NCBI GenBank assembly: GCA_037974335.1
Contig: CM075760.1
Span: forward strand, 9,004,432 to 9,068,431
Origin: Prionace glauca
Taxonomy: Eukaryota; Chordata; Chondrichthyes; Carcharhiniformes; Carcharhinidae
DNA: 64,000 nt
Reading direction: 5' to 3'
Part shown: positions 60,001 to 64,000 of the stretch, one piece after another
How the letters are laid out: every line of letters begins with the position of its first letter
Position numbering within the stretch: the first letter of the stretch is position 1
The notes under the pieces: model-generated
Databases searched by the model: none
The model's input: the letters and a program-made list of their open reading frames with translations, nothing else
What the model was told of the DNA's origin: nothing
Program-made: the position numbers and the translations under genes

Positions 60001-62693
60001 GCTTTTCCCCACTACCTTCTCAAGGGGCAATTAGGGACAGGGAACAAATTTCAGGGCCAGGCCAGTGACTGCCACATCCCATCAACAAATTTAAAAAACT
60101 ACCCTTGTTTAGAATATCACTGACCATAGGCGGGATTTCGGAACAGCGATGCCGGGGATTTCCTCCGTAAGCGAGGGATCTCGACTGGCTTCTGCAGAAA
60201 AAGGGAGAGATTTACAATAACATGTGCGGAACTCCCATTTCTCAAACAAGGTATTACTCAACAACTGCTGTAATGATATGATTAGTGCCTAGCACCACCA
60301 GCACATCTACACTGTCCCCCCATCAAACACTCCCAGGACAGGTACAGCACGGGGTTAGATACAGAGTAAAGCTCCCTCTACACTGTCCCCCCATCAAACA
60401 CTCCCAGGACAGGTACAGCACGGGGTTAGATACAGAGTAAAGCTCTCTCTACACTGTCCCCATCAAATACTCCCAGGACAGGTACAGCACGGGGTTAGAT
60501 ACAGAGTAAAGCTCCCTCTACACTGTCCCCATCAAACACTCCCAGGACGGGTACAGCACGGGGTTAGATACAGAGTAAAGCTCCCTCTACACTGTACCCC
60601 CATCAAACACTCCCAGGACAGGTACAGCACGGGGTTAGATACAGAGTAAAGCTCCCTCTACACTGTCCCCATCAAACACTCCCAGGACGGGTACAGCACG
60701 GGTTAGATACAGAGTAAAGCTCCCTCTACACTGTCCCCATCAAACACTCCCAGGACGGGTACGGCACGGGATTAGATACAGGGTAAAGTTCCCTCTACAC
60801 TGTCCCCCCATCAAACACTCCCAGGACAGGTACAGCACGGGGTTAGATACAGAGTAAAGCTCCCTCTACACTGTCCCCCCATCAAACACTCCCAGGACAG
60901 GTACAGCACAGGGTTAGATACAGAGTAAAGCTCCCTCCACACTGTCCCCCCATCAAACACTCCCAGGACGGGTACAGCACGGGGTTAGATACAGAGTAAA
61001 GCTCCCTCTACACTGTCCCCATCAAACACTCCCAGGACGGGTACGGCACGGGATTAGATACAGGGTAAAGTTCCCTCTACACTGTCCCCCCATCAAACAC
61101 TCCCAGGACAGGTACAGCACGGGGTTAGATACAGAGTAAAGCTCCCTCTACACTGTCCCCCCATCAAACACTCCCAGGACAGGTACAGCACGGGGTTAGA
61201 TACAGAGTAAAGCTCTCTCTCCACTGTCCCCCATCAAACACTCCCAGGACAGGTACAGCATGGGGTTAGATACAGAGTAAAGCTCTCTCTACACTGTCCC
61301 CCCATCAAATACTCCCAGGACAGGTACAGCACGGGGTTAGATACAGAGTAAAGCTCCCTCTACACTGTCCCCATCAAACACTCCCAGGACGGGTACGGCA
61401 CGGGATAAGATACAGGGTAAAGTTCCCTCTACACTGTCCCCCCATCAAACACTCCCAGGACGGGTACAGCACAGCTTTCAATGCAGGCTTGGGTTGTTTT
61501 CTCTGGAGCAGAGAAGACTGAGGGATGAGCTGTTTGAGGTGTTCAAGATGATGAGAGGCATGGACAGGGTGGATAAGGAACAGCTGTTCCTCTTAGTTGA
61601 AGGGTCAATCACGAGGGGACGAGGTTCAAGGTGCGGGACAGGAGGTTTATGGGGTATGTGGAGAAAATACTTCTTTACCCAGAGGGCGGTGAGGGTCTGG
61701 AATGTGTTTCCTGGGAGGGTGGTGGAGGCAGCTGGCCTCACGTCCTTTAAAAAGAACCTGAATGAGCACTCAGCACGCCATCACATTCAGGGCTATGGAC
61801 CAAGTACTGGTAAAGGGGATTCGGGTGTTTCTGATGTGTCAGTGAGGACTTGATGGGTTGAAGAGTCTCTTCTGCTCTGTGTGATTCTATGATAAAATCA
61901 TCCTAGATTGTAAGGGGAAATCTAGCATGGCCAATCCCCCTAACCCCACACATCTTTGGATAATAAGCGTCAATTTACCATGGCCAATCCACTTAACCTA
62001 CACTTCTTTGGACACTAAGGGACAGTTTAGCATGGCCAATCCCCCAACCCACACTCTTTGGACACTGAGGGATAACTTAGCATGGCCAATCGACCTAACC
62101 CACACATCTTTGGTCACTGACGGGCAGATTAGCATAGCCAATCGACCTAACCCACACTCTTTGGACACTAAGGGGATAACTTAGCATGGCCAATCCCCCC
62201 AACCCACACTCTTTGGACACTAAGGGATAACTTAGCATGGCCAATCCCCCAACCCACACTCTTTGGACACTAAGGGATAACTTAGCATGGCCAATCCCCC
62301 CAACCCACACTCTTTGGACACTAAGGGATAACTTAGCATGGCCAATCCCCCTAACCCACACATCTTTGGTCACTGACGGGTAGATTAGCATGGCCAATCG
62401 ATCTAACCTATACATCTTTAGACATTAAAGGATAATTTAGCATAGCCAATCCACCTAACCGACACATCATGGCCAATTAACCTGATCCAGCCACTGTGCC
62501 ACCGTGTCGCCCTGGTGAGCTGCATCCCGTCCCAGATCACTCACGGCCGTGCGGACAGTGGACGTCAGGTTTCTCGATCAGCTCCATCATCTCCTCCCGC
62601 GGGGATCTGGATGGTGAGGTCAATGAAGTCCGATCGGCGCCGTCGGCGCTTTGGCTTCACCGGCGGCAGGTCGGAGATCTCAGGTAAGGTCAG
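38909..62693 (-). CDS. REC8: REC8 meiotic cohesin kleisin, C-terminal half (8 exons)
   Basis: Exons on the minus strand: 62693-62545, 60191 (or 60184)-60125, 56725-56622, 55106-55058, 53745-53691, 49531-49406, 45956-45847 and 39003-38909. All have GT-AG borders and fitting phases, giving about 248 residues. REC8 is the kleisin that closes the meiotic SMC1/SMC3 ring on chromosomes and is cut by separase. Identity rests on REC8-like blocks: a poly-Arg segment (PPVKPKRRRRRSDF), SPASLFRNPAYGGWMAPEL before LWT, RETLEPSV, and the winged-helix end IEVSRIFFICLVLAGRQILT..EPYGRITIRPGPKY. The C-terminal helix-turn region binds the SMC1 head. YGR..I.PGP favours REC8 over RAD21 (YSDIIATPGP). The N-terminal SMC3-binding part lies past the right edge. 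An apparent 1-nt insertion occurs in the first exon listed. Confidence 0.9.
39005..39295 (+). repeat. GA-rich tract next to REC8 acceptor
   Basis: Purine-rich on the plus strand, hence pyrimidine-rich in the REC8 sense direction, abutting the last acceptor. Confidence 0.9.
39709..40588 (+). CDS. CR1 ORF1 with SGNH/GDSL esterase-like domain (frameshifted)
   Basis: Starts MYVVRKSSSV. It carries a Cys pair (FTCGKCVRL), a coiled-coil-like stretch (FLEERVKLLEGELEELRII), and the esterase blocks LGLVIGDSTIKG (GDS nucleophile), VIVHVGTHDIGR (GTND-like, with H for N) and SDGLHLNQRGI (DGxH). CR1 ORF1 proteins are known to carry an esterase domain of this type. A frame change between about 40150 and 40200 separates the first 150 residues from the rest (which continues to 40588). 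Confidence 0.85.
40680..41228 (+). CDS. CR1 ORF2 AP-endonuclease, first part
   Basis: KCMYFNARSIRNKVDEL, DFDVVAISETW, GVALLVKD, LGVFYRPPKSS and VIVMGDFNFANIDW mark the APE-type endonuclease. TAG at 40750-40752 interrupts the start, and a frame fault lies in the G-run near 40870-40885. The coding is cut at 41228 by the inserted CR1-A and resumes at 42666. Confidence 0.82.
41229..42662 (+). mobile_element. CR1-type LINE (family A) inserted in the full-length CR1
   Basis: Truncated at the 5' end (starts at the point equal to base 409 of the first copy), with tail repeats TTCTTATG at 42636-42662. The RT is open from 41270 to 42385 (NYRPVSLTS just upstream, then FADDTKIGG and [11 protein letters not shown]). 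A longer G-run near 42370 shifts the frame for the last 80 codons. Almost identical to 1-1828. Confidence 0.92.
42666..44887 (+). CDS. CR1 ORF2, endonuclease end and reverse transcriptase
   Basis: LDLELRNEPDQVRDLEVGVH and GDSDHNSVTF (endonuclease SDH motif), then a linker region, then the RT: SPGPNGIYPRIL, NYRPVSLTSVVGKVLEKII, YMDFSKAFDKVHH, TSGVPQGSVLGPLLF and SKFADDTKVGG. It continues through RQRDLGVCVHRSLK to [20 protein letters not shown] and RRRLRGDLIETYKMIRGLD, ending at 44887. A single-base loss in the G-run near 44388 shifts the frame; the second part runs from 44414 to 44887. Confidence 0.9.
45030..45700. repeat. Unclassified GC-rich element with weak terminal inverted repeat
   Basis: Starts 'gggcccgatggaatctctca' and ends 'tgagagaatcgggcgc', so GCCCGAT...ATCGGGC frame it, and 'tctctca' is also mirrored. 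The interior is GC-rich and non-coding ('cttcactccggtgggtttag'). It may be a non-autonomous DNA element or a SINE relic. Confidence 0.35.
45847..45956 (-). CDS. REC8: REC8 penultimate coding exon
   Basis: Acceptor ttctctgcag|TTTGG and donor CTTAG|gtaaga; 110 nt. With the flanking split codons it reads DLVTSGLGDNRETDLHTILS, SAPTSRIEVSRIFFICL. This is the start of the kleisin winged helix; human REC8 has LQANREPDFSSLVSP..RMAARVFYLLL at this place. The acceptor is preceded in sense by 1.3 kb of polypyrimidine. Confidence 0.93.
45960..47270 (+). repeat. GA-rich minisatellite in REC8 intron, 1.3 kb
   Basis: Units of 20-28 bp, 'gagatggagtgagagagaga' and 'gacggagtgagagagag'. On the REC8 sense strand this is (TCTC)n with CACTCCAT/CACTCCGT, ending at the acceptor of exon 45956-45847. 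Confidence 0.95.
47430..47745 (-). mobile_element. SINE-3, tRNA-related head
   Basis: 'gggtccagcatctattgccc', 'tcacatgtaggccagactgg' and 'gatgggtttttctgacaatc'. The right end has a tRNA-like B-box complement ('ggattcaaactcagagtccc'). Further copies at 51190-51510 and 55262-55590; an isolated head at 54945-54992. Confidence 0.75.
47855..48061 (+). mobile_element. L2-like LINE, left part of interrupted copy
   Basis: VVESFMFLGVQITNNLSCSF in one frame, then 'gatgtagcacagcttggtat'. The copy continues at 48545 after the inserted SINE-1 array. Confidence 0.75.
48062..48544 (+). repeat. 52-bp SINE-1-derived tandem array
   Basis: About seven units of 'gtgcaggttaggtggattgg' and 'ccatgctaaattgtccctta', ending in the SINE-1 tail ('gtgcaggcttgatgggctga'). 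It interrupts the L2-like copy. Confidence 0.88.
48545..48804 (+). mobile_element. L2-like LINE 3' end
   Basis: 'agtctgaggtcaagtaccaa' and 'taccttgcattaagttgatc', ending with an AATAATAAATCAAATCAAAT tail. Confidence 0.85.
48805..49365 (+). mobile_element. Unassigned non-LTR LINE 3' end
   Basis: A short coding remnant STIYKAQVRSVMEYSPLAWM and LNTIQDKAA (RT C-terminal style), then 'aacgcctgcaagttccccct', 'aaatcctggaactccctccc' and 'tctcaaggggcaattaggat', ending 'gaattgaattaaaa'. The 3' 270 bp recur at 59825-60100. Confidence 0.6.
49406..49531 (-). CDS. REC8: REC8 internal exon
   Basis: Acceptor cctcccgtgcag| and donor TGCTGGA|gtaagtac; 126 nt. Encodes LPTIELEEKLPTVMEVSEIL then EVSPERRLPPMEMVNTEDYVLE. 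Acidic, proline-containing linker preceding the winged helix. Phases fit both neighbours. Confidence 0.9.
49570..50970 (+). mobile_element. CR1 (family C), with inverted family C tail inserted
   Basis: RT remnants from 'gacttcagcacggtctttaa' and 'accagcggtctgcctcgggg' to the tail 'atgctgtaaacctctatggc'. At 49985-50165 a minus-strand tail of the same family interrupts it. Many frame faults; old. Confidence 0.82.
49985..50165 (-). mobile_element. CR1 (family C) tail nested in a family C copy
   Basis: 'cataggttcacagcatggaa' and 'cccaacttgtccatgccatc' are the complement of the family C end; the host copy resumes at 50166 ('gtagctaaatgtgaggtgat'). Confidence 0.8.
51095..51189 (+). mobile_element. 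L2-like LINE tail, left part
   Basis: 'ttatattaagttgagctttc' and 'acaccctctcctttctttct'; interrupted by SINE-3. Confidence 0.7.
51190..51510 (-). mobile_element. SINE-3 inserted in L2-like tail
   Basis: 'tgggcatccctagctgggtc' and 'gtcacatgtaggccagacca'; the head end lies at the right ('gctgtgtcaggattag'). Confidence 0.75.
51511..51598 (+). mobile_element. L2-like LINE tail, right part
   Basis: 'caatacttttcactgcatcc' and 'gtgacaataataaatcaaat'. Confidence 0.78.
51605..51680 (+). mobile_element. L2-like LINE fragment
   Basis: 'catcagacatttgaatggac' and 'ctacctcgcaataagatgat'; a further, short copy. Confidence 0.55.
51681..52267 (+). mobile_element. CR1 relic, interrupted by CR1-A
   Basis: RT C-terminal coding ([50 protein letters not shown]). 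It resumes at 53246-53365 with a TTTCTATG terminus. Confidence 0.82.
52268..53245 (-). mobile_element. CR1-type LINE (family A), nested
   Basis: Open RT C-terminal frame on the minus strand (from NDLEEGTECRVSKFADDTKI to the end at 52365), with the TTCTTATG terminus at 52268-52285. Truncated just before FADD. Nearly identical to the other A copies. Confidence 0.9.
53246..53365 (+). mobile_element. Tail of the interrupted CR1
   Basis: 'gattagccatgattgtggtg' and 'tatgtttctatgtctatgtt' complete the element begun at 51681. Confidence 0.75.
53366..53512 (+). mobile_element. L2-like LINE 3' end
   Basis: 'actacattctgcattctctc', 'gtatgctttgtctgtatagc' and 'gtgacaataataaatcaaat'. Confidence 0.8.
53691..53745 (-). 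CDS. REC8: REC8 internal exon (55 nt)
   Basis: Acceptor gttttgccacag| region and donor ATATTGG|gtaatt. With the split codons it encodes GPLEESEPESLVKTPEDIG. A short acidic linker exon whose phase (2 in, 2 out) fits both neighbours. Confidence 0.82.
53805..54942 (+). repeat. 70-bp satellite array, about 16 units
   Basis: Unit 'tacagcacggggttagatac', 'agagtaaagctccctctaca', 'ctgtcccccatcaaacactc', 'ccaggacagg'. Spacing 66-72 bp. The left units are more diverged than the right ones. The same family occurs at 60300-61478. Confidence 0.95.
54945..54992 (+). mobile_element. SINE-3 head fragment
   Basis: 'gtggcactgtgataatctca' and 'ctggaccagtaacctagagt' resemble the tRNA-related head of SINE-3 in plus orientation. 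Confidence 0.45.
55058..55106 (-). CDS. REC8: REC8 internal exon (49 nt)
   Basis: Acceptor ctctgttacag|CTG and donor ACTGACCG|gtgagtg. Encodes LLRETLEPSVDQLTLT plus one base. RETLEPSV aligns with REALEPSV of human REC8, a strong family marker. Confidence 0.9.
55262..55590 (-). mobile_element. SINE-3
   Basis: 'catgggcatcgctggctggg', 'cacatgtaggccagaccggg' and the B-box complement 'aggactcgaacccggggt' at the right end. Confidence 0.8.
55592..56010 (-). mobile_element. SINE-1 with duplicated body
   Basis: Tail at left ('agaatcatagattccccata', 'ccattgagtctacactgacc'), 2-3 body units, head at right ('gctaatcactgtgccacc'). Confidence 0.85.
56040..56615 (+). repeat. GA-rich tract in REC8 intron
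   Basis: 0.57 kb of GGGAGGGAGAGA-type sequence directly downstream (sense) of the donor of exon 56725-56622. Polypyrimidine on the REC8 sense strand. Confidence 0.92.
56622..56725 (-). CDS. REC8: REC8 internal exon
   Basis: Acceptor acccctgcag| and donor ATGGAG|gtaacc; 104 nt. Encodes GWMAPELCDLWTKGAVIEPV and DYRAKRQLEAVEME, aligning with GWLPPELLGLWTHCAQ of human REC8. Ends in phase 0. Confidence 0.93.
56726..56964. other. REC8 intron sequence, nothing recognised
   Basis: No repeat or exon could be supported. Confidence 0.35.
56965..57535 (+). mobile_element. CR1 (family A-like), 3' part
   Basis: RT C-terminal coding [20 protein letters not shown] and RRMRGDLIETYKIMEGID, with an A-type tail ('ctcctgctcctagttcttat'). 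More diverged than the four near-identical A copies. Confidence 0.85.
57630..57745 (+). mobile_element. SINE-1 head fragment
   Basis: 'gcaccgtggtggcacagtag', B-box GGTTCAATTCC (57684-57694), and truncated after 'tctctccacgtccgctc'. Confidence 0.8.
57755..58068 (-). mobile_element. CR1 relic
   Basis: The minus frame reads [38 protein letters not shown] and RVQRRFTRMIP. Decayed at both ends. Confidence 0.75.
58198..58255 (-). mobile_element. L2-like 3' end fragment
   Basis: 'gatttgatttattattgtca' is the complement of the AATAATAAATCAAATC terminus. Confidence 0.65.
58256..58395 (-). mobile_element. SINE-2 tail fragment
   Basis: 'cttacattaacactgcaatg' and 'gagggagaatttagcacagc'. Confidence 0.75.
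58396..58707 (-). mobile_element. SINE-1
   Basis: Tail 'agagtgcagaaggaggacat', body 'tagcatggccaatcaatcta', head 'cactgtgccaccatgtcgcc' at right. Confidence 0.85.
58708..59074. other. REC8 intron, (TG)n and short CR1-like tail
   Basis: A TG-rich stretch at 58709-58760 and a short 'gggccaattggcctttattg' piece near 58828. No exon seen. Confidence 0.4.
59075..59824 (+). mobile_element. CR1 (family C), 3' part
   Basis: 'ggtagggtgttggggagagt', RRRFRSDLIEVYKIMRGTDQ, tail 'tctgtttccgtgctctaaac'. Broken frames. Confidence 0.82.
59825..60105 (+). mobile_element. Unassigned LINE 3' end (same as 49100-49365)
   Basis: 'cacctgcaagttcccctccg', 'ttctcaaggggcaattaggg' and 'cagtgactgccacatcccat'. Confidence 0.65.
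60125..60191 (-). CDS. REC8: REC8 internal exon
   Basis: Donor CCTATG|gtcagtga. The acceptor is either tttttctgcag|AAGCCAG (60191) or the next AG, gccag|TCGAG (60184). Encodes LRRKSPASLFRNPAYG, matching GPAELFRTPTLSG of human REC8. Only the 60184 acceptor joins in phase with the donor of the preceding exon as corrected for its 1-nt insertion. Confidence 0.88.
60300..61478 (+). repeat. 70-bp satellite array, about 17 units
   Basis: Same unit and orientation as 53805-54942. A higher-order variant ('gggtacggcacgggattaga' then 'tacagggtaaagttccctct') recurs at about 60755, 61040 and 61390. Confidence 0.95.
61480..61895 (+). mobile_element. CR1 (family E), 3' part
   Basis: FSLEQRRLRDELFEVFKMMR, then a decayed C-terminus and the tail 'gaagagtctcttctgctctg' and 'tgtgattctatgat'. 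The tail resembles that of SINE-1. Confidence 0.78.
61915..62515 (-). repeat. SINE-1-derived 50-bp tandem array
   Basis: About ten units of 'cttagcatggccaatccccc' and 'aacccacactctttggacac', ending at the right in the SINE-1 head edge ('gccactgtgccaccgtgtcg'). Confidence 0.9.
62545..62693 (-). CDS. REC8: REC8 internal exon with apparent 1-nt insertion
   Basis: Acceptor ctcctgctccag| after a long pyrimidine tract, donor ACGGCC|gtgagtga; 149 nt. The first part reads LTLPEISDLPPVKPKRRRRR and SDFIDLTIQI. The family match then moves to another frame, REEMMELIEKPDVHCPHG, at ATCCCCGCGGGAGGAG (62595-62608). Without a shift the exon would stop at TGA. Removing one C of the CCCC run restores both the match and the phase, so an assembly error or a rare null allele is likely. 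Confidence 0.85.
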
Positions 62694-62699
62694 CTGGAG

Positions 62700-63124
62700 C
62701 AGGAGAGGCAAAGGAAAGAGAGTCAGGAAGAGCGGGGTGTCCACGGTGACCGGTTCCTGAGAACGTCTGACCCCGGGGAGGGCCCGGCCAAGGAGATTGG
62801 AAAGGCACCCTCTCAATTCCCACACAAACACACACACCCTCCCACACATGCACACAGACACACACACACAGACACACACCCTCACTACCAGACCATCAGC
62901 CTGTGCTCTCTGATACCACCACAGCTCGTCTCTGCTCTCGTAAACTCTGGGCTTGCGTGTGTATGCACCACATGTTCAGGGTGCTTCTGGGACCAGGCAG
63001 CCACCTCCGTGGTCTCGCCCCATGCATCAACCTTTGGCTCCCCCTGCCCACCAACATGCACAAGAGAATCGGGCTGAGCGATGAGGCTGCTCATGGTTGA
63101 ATATCTTTCTGGCTGGACCGCAGG
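62700..63124. other. REC8 intron, CA-rich stretch
   Basis: CACACA-rich at 62820-62880. No further REC8 exon was recognised to the right. Confidence 0.4.
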
Positions 63125-63262
63125 ATGTGCAGGGTAGGTGGATTGGCCGTGCTAAATCACCCCTTAATGTCCAAAGATGTGCAGGTTCAGTGCATCACGG
63201 GGAAACAGGCAGGGGGGGAGAGGACCCGATGGGCCGAATGGATTCTACTATTCTTTGACTTG
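63125..63262 (+). mobile_element. SINE-1 3' fragment
   Basis: 'gtaggtggattggccgtgct', 'aatgtccaaagatgtgcagg' and 'cccgatgggccgaatggatt'. Confidence 0.7.
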
Positions 63263-63394
63263 CTCAGATGAAGGAGGGGCACTTGGGTGAGGTGCAGAGT
63301 GAGGGTGATGAGAGTGGCAGGGCAGAGTGGTGGGGGGAGGGGGTGGGAAGGATGTGCTTGGAAACAGTGTCGGCATCACCAGTGAAGGGGAGCT
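63263..63394. other. G-rich flank
   Basis: Purine-rich, nothing recognised. Confidence 0.3.
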
Positions 63395-64000
63395 GCGATG
63401 GAGCACAAGGAATCAAGGGAGGGCGAGGGGGCATTGTGGGTAAGAGATGGTGAGTGGGGATTATGGGTAAGGGATGGTGAGGGGGGGATTATGGGTAAGG
63501 GGAGGGTGAGGAAGGGATTGTGGGTAAGGGGATGGCAAGGGGGATTGTGGGGAAGGGATGTCGAGGGGGATTGTAGGCAAGGGATGGCGAGGGAGATTAT
63601 GGGCAAGGGATGGTGAGGGGAGATTGTGGGTAAGGGATGACAAGAGGGGGGATTGTGGGAAGGAAAGGTGAGGGGGGATTGTGGGTAAGGGATGGCAAGG
63701 GGGAATTGTGGATAAGGGGATGGCGAGGGGAAATTGTGGATAAGGGAATGGCGAGCGGGCTTATGGGTAAGGGATGGTGAGGGGGAATTGTGGGTAAAGG
63801 ATGGTGAGGGGGATTGTGGGTAAGGGATGGTGAGGGGGCATTGTGGTTAAGGGATGGTGAGGGGGCATTGTGGGTAAGGGAAAGTGAAGGGGGAATTGTG
63901 GATAAGGGAAGGCTAGGGGGGATTGTGGGTAAGGGATGGTGAGGGGGGATTGTGGGTAAGGGTGAGGGGGGATTGTGGGTAAGGGATGGTGAGGGGGGAT
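63395..64000 (+). repeat. 28-bp G-rich minisatellite, running past the window edge
   Basis: About 20 units of 'gggggattgtgggtaaggga' plus 'tggtgag', with small length changes. Three or more G-runs per unit. Confidence 0.93.

Noticed and set aside
38909-62693. Assignment to RAD21 or RAD21L
   Set aside because: The C-terminal PYGR..I.PGP, the LFR.P..GW..PEL..LW block and R..LEPSV fit REC8 better than the RAD21 sequences I recall. A formal alignment was not possible here.

Overview
The window looks like a vertebrate nuclear locus, most likely from an elasmobranch (shark). It holds spliced host exons with GT-AG borders, C2H2 zinc-finger genes, and dense young CR1-type LINEs. It also has tRNA-headed SINEs whose tails resemble CR1 ends, as described for elasmobranch HE1-type SINEs, and long purine/pyrimidine and CA minisatellites. 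The species assignment is inference; no bacterial or viral gene organisation is present.

Region by region. 1-6.6 kb: a 5'-truncated but open CR1 copy, older CR1 relics and a decayed tRNA-Glu. 6.6-19.1 kb: a zinc-finger neighbourhood with a CpG-rich promoter (YY1, NRF1 and GC-box motifs), an 8-copy minisatellite carrying AP-1-like sites, an intact 11-finger gene, a broken 9-finger gene on the minus strand, finger relics, and an intact 6-finger gene whose last zinc ligand and stop codon come from a LINE tail. 19-28 kb: relic CR1, a long L2-like LINE, SINE-derived minisatellites, a nearly perfect 270-bp-arm palindrome, and a Penelope-like element with a GIY-YIG endonuclease and a hammerhead-like RNA motif. 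28.5-28.9 kb: an unidentified coding exon on the minus strand. 29.0-32.6 kb: a 3.5-kb polypyrimidine tract. 32.7-38 kb: repeats.

38.1-62.7 kb: the 3' half of REC8, the meiotic cohesin kleisin, on the minus strand. Eight exons with matching phases encode about 248 C-terminal residues; the 5' part lies beyond the right edge. The introns are loaded with repeats: a full-length CR1 with an esterase-type ORF1, itself split by a younger CR1; purine/pyrimidine tracts abutting splice acceptors; and two 70-bp satellite arrays. One REC8 exon carries an apparent single-base frameshift next to a homopolymer. The window ends in a G-rich 28-bp minisatellite.

The host genes do not form an operon-like unit. 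The zinc-finger units are recent local duplicates sharing a leader sequence, and REC8 is an independent neighbour. Most of the remaining sequence is layered retroelements, and several nested insertions give a relative chronology (A-type CR1 copies are the youngest).
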